The notes under the pieces are model-generated. The model was not told the origin of the DNA and made no database searches. It saw only the letters and a list, made by a program, of their open reading frames with translations. DNA of 30,004 nt from a virus. The translations under genes were made by a program, and so were the position numbers. Shown here in pieces: positions 28,148 through 30,004 of this stretch. Each line of letters starts with the position of its first letter. Position 1 is the first letter of the stretch. The stretch spans positions 1 to 30,004 of the IMG/VR virus record IMGVR_UViG_3300028820_000059. One strand, written 5' to 3'.

Positions 28148-28312
28148 ATGGATTACATCAAAACAGAAGAAAAGCAAGTTTATAGAGATCCTGAAACAAT
28201 GGCGTTGATTGTTAAAAAAGATGGGGTCATCAAGGAATTGTTAAGAAGGATCAGGGCTTTGGAACGGCGTATTGAACAACTGGAAACCAAATTGTTGTCC
28301 AAGGATAAATAA
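28148..28312 (+). CDS. Small coiled-coil protein
   Basis: This 54-aa protein (MDYIKTEEKQVYRDPETMAL start) has a C-terminal heptad pattern GVIKELLRRIRALERRIEQL (from residue 26) with Ile/Leu at a and d positions, a short parallel coiled coil. The N-terminal half has PETMALIVKKDG. It sits between the giant baseplate protein and the fibre, where small trimerisation or adaptor proteins are found in related phages, so a fibre connector is plausible. GGAG (28135-28138) lies 9 nt before the ATG, and the gene begins 6 nt after the previous stop. Codon use matches the neighbours. Confidence 0.78.
   Translation: MDYIKTEEKQVYRDPETMALIVKKDGVIKELLRRIRALERRIEQLETKLLSKDK
28304..28311 (+). promoter_or_regulatory. 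Late-promoter-like GATAAATA
   Basis: GATAAATA matches seven of eight bases of the T4 late consensus, 6 nt before the ATG of the fibre gene, in a stretch (28305-28317) free of any Shine-Dalgarno site. It overlaps the end of the preceding gene. Confidence 0.33.
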
Positions 28313-28317
28313 AATAT

Positions 28318-30004
28318 ATGGCAAAAACAGTAAAACTGATCCGTTTAAACGCCAGAGACAATCTTTCAGTTTGGGCTGAAAAAACGAATTCTATTATTAA
28401 CGTAGTAGAAGAATTTATTGCAACTTCAGGGTCTATTGTTACACAGGGAACTCCTAACACTTCCCAAATTGTTGTTTGGGATAATAATTATACTAATAAA
28501 ACATTGACAGGCCCCATTACTTTAGGTGCCCAAACTGCAACTACTGTTTCTTTTTCTGTAAATAATGAAATAATTACAGACCTGACAGAAAAGACAATTG
28601 CTTCTTCAAACGACTATGTGATGATTTTTGACAGTACAGGAAATGCTCTTAAAAAGGCAAAAATTTCATCCATTCAAACATCTCAGGCTGCTGCTGGTTC
28701 TAATACTCAGGTTCAATACAACCAGAATGGAGTATTTGGAGCTTCTTCTGGATTAACTTTCAATTATACAACAAATGTTTTGAATGTTGCTGGTGGTTTA
28801 ACGGTTTCTACAGGTCAATTGGTAGTAGATCCAAACACCCAAAATACTGGTATTGGAAAAATAAACCCTTCATATAAACTTGATGTGTGGGGAGATATTA
28901 ATGCGACAGGATCTTACAGAATTAATGGTGTTTCGGTTTTAACATCAACTTCTCTTGGTTCCAGTGTTGTATCAAGCAACCTGCAAAGTCTTGGAACTTT
29001 AACATCATTGACTGTTTCCGGTACAACAAATATTCAGGGTCAAACCACAATTTCCAACACATTGTTTGTAAACAATATTAACTCAACAGGAACAATTTCA
29101 GGAACAACTTTAAGCGCTACCGGAACTGTCAGTGGAAATAGTGTTACAGCAAACACAGCATCATTTTCTTCCAATCTTTCAGTAAAAGTTTCAGAAAATT
29201 TTATAGATACTGGAGGTGTATATATTGAACCTACAAAATTTCATATTTATGCAATATCATCAAACACACTTCCTGCTCAATGTAGTAATATATCATTTAT
29301 AAGAAAGAAAAATACAGGCATTGTTGCCAATGATTTTCTTGCAACAATACATTTTTATGGATATGGAACAACAGCTCTTACAATAGAATCTGCGAAAATT
29401 GTTTGTGCTGCTGACGGAACATTTTCTGATTCAGCATATCCCGGAAAAATCAGCTTTTATACCACACAGACTACATCTAATATTGAAAGAATGACAATTT
29501 TTAGTGATGGTAATGTGTCTATTGGAACTACAGCCAAAAGATCTTTGCTTTATGTTGCAGGAACAATTAATGCAGATAATACAACAATTTCAAGTTCAAC
29601 TATTGCAATTAATACAAATGGTTTTGGTGACAGACAAGCTTCAATTACATTTCACACCAATACAACTTATAATCCCGGTATGAGTATTGTAAGAGAAGCT
29701 GGAGCTAATGGAAATACTGTATTTACTTATAGAGGAACAGGATCTGTATATTTTACCAAGTTGGAAAATGGATGGTTTGTTTTCCAATTTGGATCACAAG
29801 ATCTTGTCCGTTTGAATACATTAGGACAATTTTATGTTGGAAATGCAACATATTCTGTATCATCCACTTTTTATGGTAATGTCATTATTCCAAATAACTT
29901 TCTTGGTATTAAAACCACAAATCCTGCTTATGAGATTGATGTTAATGGAACAATTCGTGCTACAACTTTTATAGGTAATTTTGATTGGAATCAAGTTCGT
30001 ATTC
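28318..30004 (+). CDS. Tail fibre protein (partial, runs off the right edge)
   Basis: The frame stays open from the ATG at 28318 to the last base, giving 562 residues with no stop. The N-terminus (TVKLIRLNARDNLSVWAEKTN) is probably the virion-attachment part. The rest is built of low-complexity Thr/Ser/Asn/Gly repeats (TISGTTLSATGTVSGNSVT). NPSYKLDVWGDINATGSYRI occurs at about residues 184-203 and a second NPAYEIDVNGTI at about 535-546. The 'G-x-x-x-x-NP-x-Y-x-x-DV-x-G-x-I' unit is frequent in phage fibres, often ahead of a C-terminal intramolecular chaperone domain that would lie beyond the window. It should bind the host receptor. Confidence 0.85.
   Translation, partial: MAKTVKLIRLNARDNLSVWAEKTNSIINVVEEFIATSGSIVTQGTPNTSQIVVWDNNYTNKTLTGPITLGAQTATTVSFSVNNEIITDLTEKTIASSNDYVMIFDSTGNALKKAKISSIQTSQAAAGSNTQVQYNQNGVFGASSGLTFNYTTNVLNVAGGLTVSTGQLVVDPNTQNTGIGKINPSYKLDVWGDINATGSYRINGVSVLTSTSLGSSVVSSNLQSLGTLTSLTVSGTTNIQGQTTISNTLFVNNINSTGTISGTTLSATGTVSGNSVTANTASFSSNLSVKVSENFIDTGGVYIEPTKFHIYAISSNTLPAQCSNISFIRKKNTGIVANDFLATIHFYGYGTTALTIESAKIVCAADGTFSDSAYPGKISFYTTQTTSNIERMTIFSDGNVSIGTTAKRSLLYVAGTINADNTTISSSTIAINTNGFGDRQASITFHTNTTYNPGMSIVREAGANGNTVFTYRGTGSVYFTKLENGWFVFQFGSQDLVRLNTLGQFYVGNATYSVSSTFYGNVIIPNNFLGIKTTNPAYEIDVNGTIRATTFIGNFDWNQVRI

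Noticed and set aside
1-30004. CRISPR arrays, tRNA genes, insertion sequences
   Set aside because: I saw no regularly spaced direct repeats with unique spacers, no cloverleaf with a T-loop GGTTCRA pattern, and no transposase or terminal inverted repeats.

Overview
The window is a piece of a large tailed phage (myovirus) of the T4 superfamily. The evidence is a contiguous, same-strand baseplate and tail-fibre block in the right half: a gp27-like hub, gp5-like spike, gp25, gp6, a gp7-position protein, gp8, a DUF4815-type giant protein, a small coiled-coil protein and a tail fibre that runs off the right edge. These proteins resemble the cyanophage/pelagiphage branch of T4-like phages more than coliphage T4 itself. 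The host cannot be named. The early promoters are textbook sigma70-type (TTGACA, 17-18 bp, TATNNT) and early genes carry AAAGGAG ribosome binding sites, so the host is a bacterium with a conventional sigma70 and Shine-Dalgarno system. Bases 1-46 are an Illumina Nextera adapter with an index, so the left edge is a contig end and not biology.

Left half (about 0.47-13.8 kb): 27 small genes, all on the + strand, mostly of unknown function, in the style of phage early or host-takeover genes. Almost every gene or short operon has its own strong promoter. Thirteen of the fourteen promoters carry an AT-rich upstream element at a nearly fixed distance (9-11 bp) from the -35 box: a clear 18-bp palindrome of the form GATTAAAGAAATTTAATC in twelve, only a right-half remnant in the first. 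The palindrome often overlaps the stop codon of the gene before. Gene duplication is rampant: a pair of winged-helix-like proteins, a pair of SprT-like metalloproteases, a pair of excisionase-like HTH proteins, and a six-member family of about 165-218 aa proteins marked by LLDCGDGYFYVN and EWLGYWTGKDWILVE motifs. Other recognisable products are an AT-hook protein, several zinc-knuckle proteins and an M15-type peptidoglycan peptidase. Four rho-independent terminators punctuate the region.

The most unusual feature is a set of six perfect and two degenerate copies of GTTCCACGTGGAAC between 2.6 and 10.9 kb. This is the core of the bacterial chromosome-partition site parS, yet no parA or parB is present here. 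Five of the copies sit at one of only two distances from a -35 box, and the two distances differ by exactly 11 bp, one helical turn. This suggests that a ParB-like or other CACGTG-palindrome-binding protein acts on early transcription or on phage DNA positioning.

Right half (13.8-30.0 kb): AT-richer, densely packed late genes with 1-4 nt overlaps or very short gaps, no TTGACA promoters, and NATAAATA motifs (like the T4 late promoter TATAAATA) just upstream of four start codons. A 10-bp hairpin covers the start of the first structural gene, at the early/late boundary. Together the genes build the baseplate hub (gp27/gp5-like), the wedges (gp25, gp6, gp7-like, gp8) and the fibre attachment and fibre proteins.
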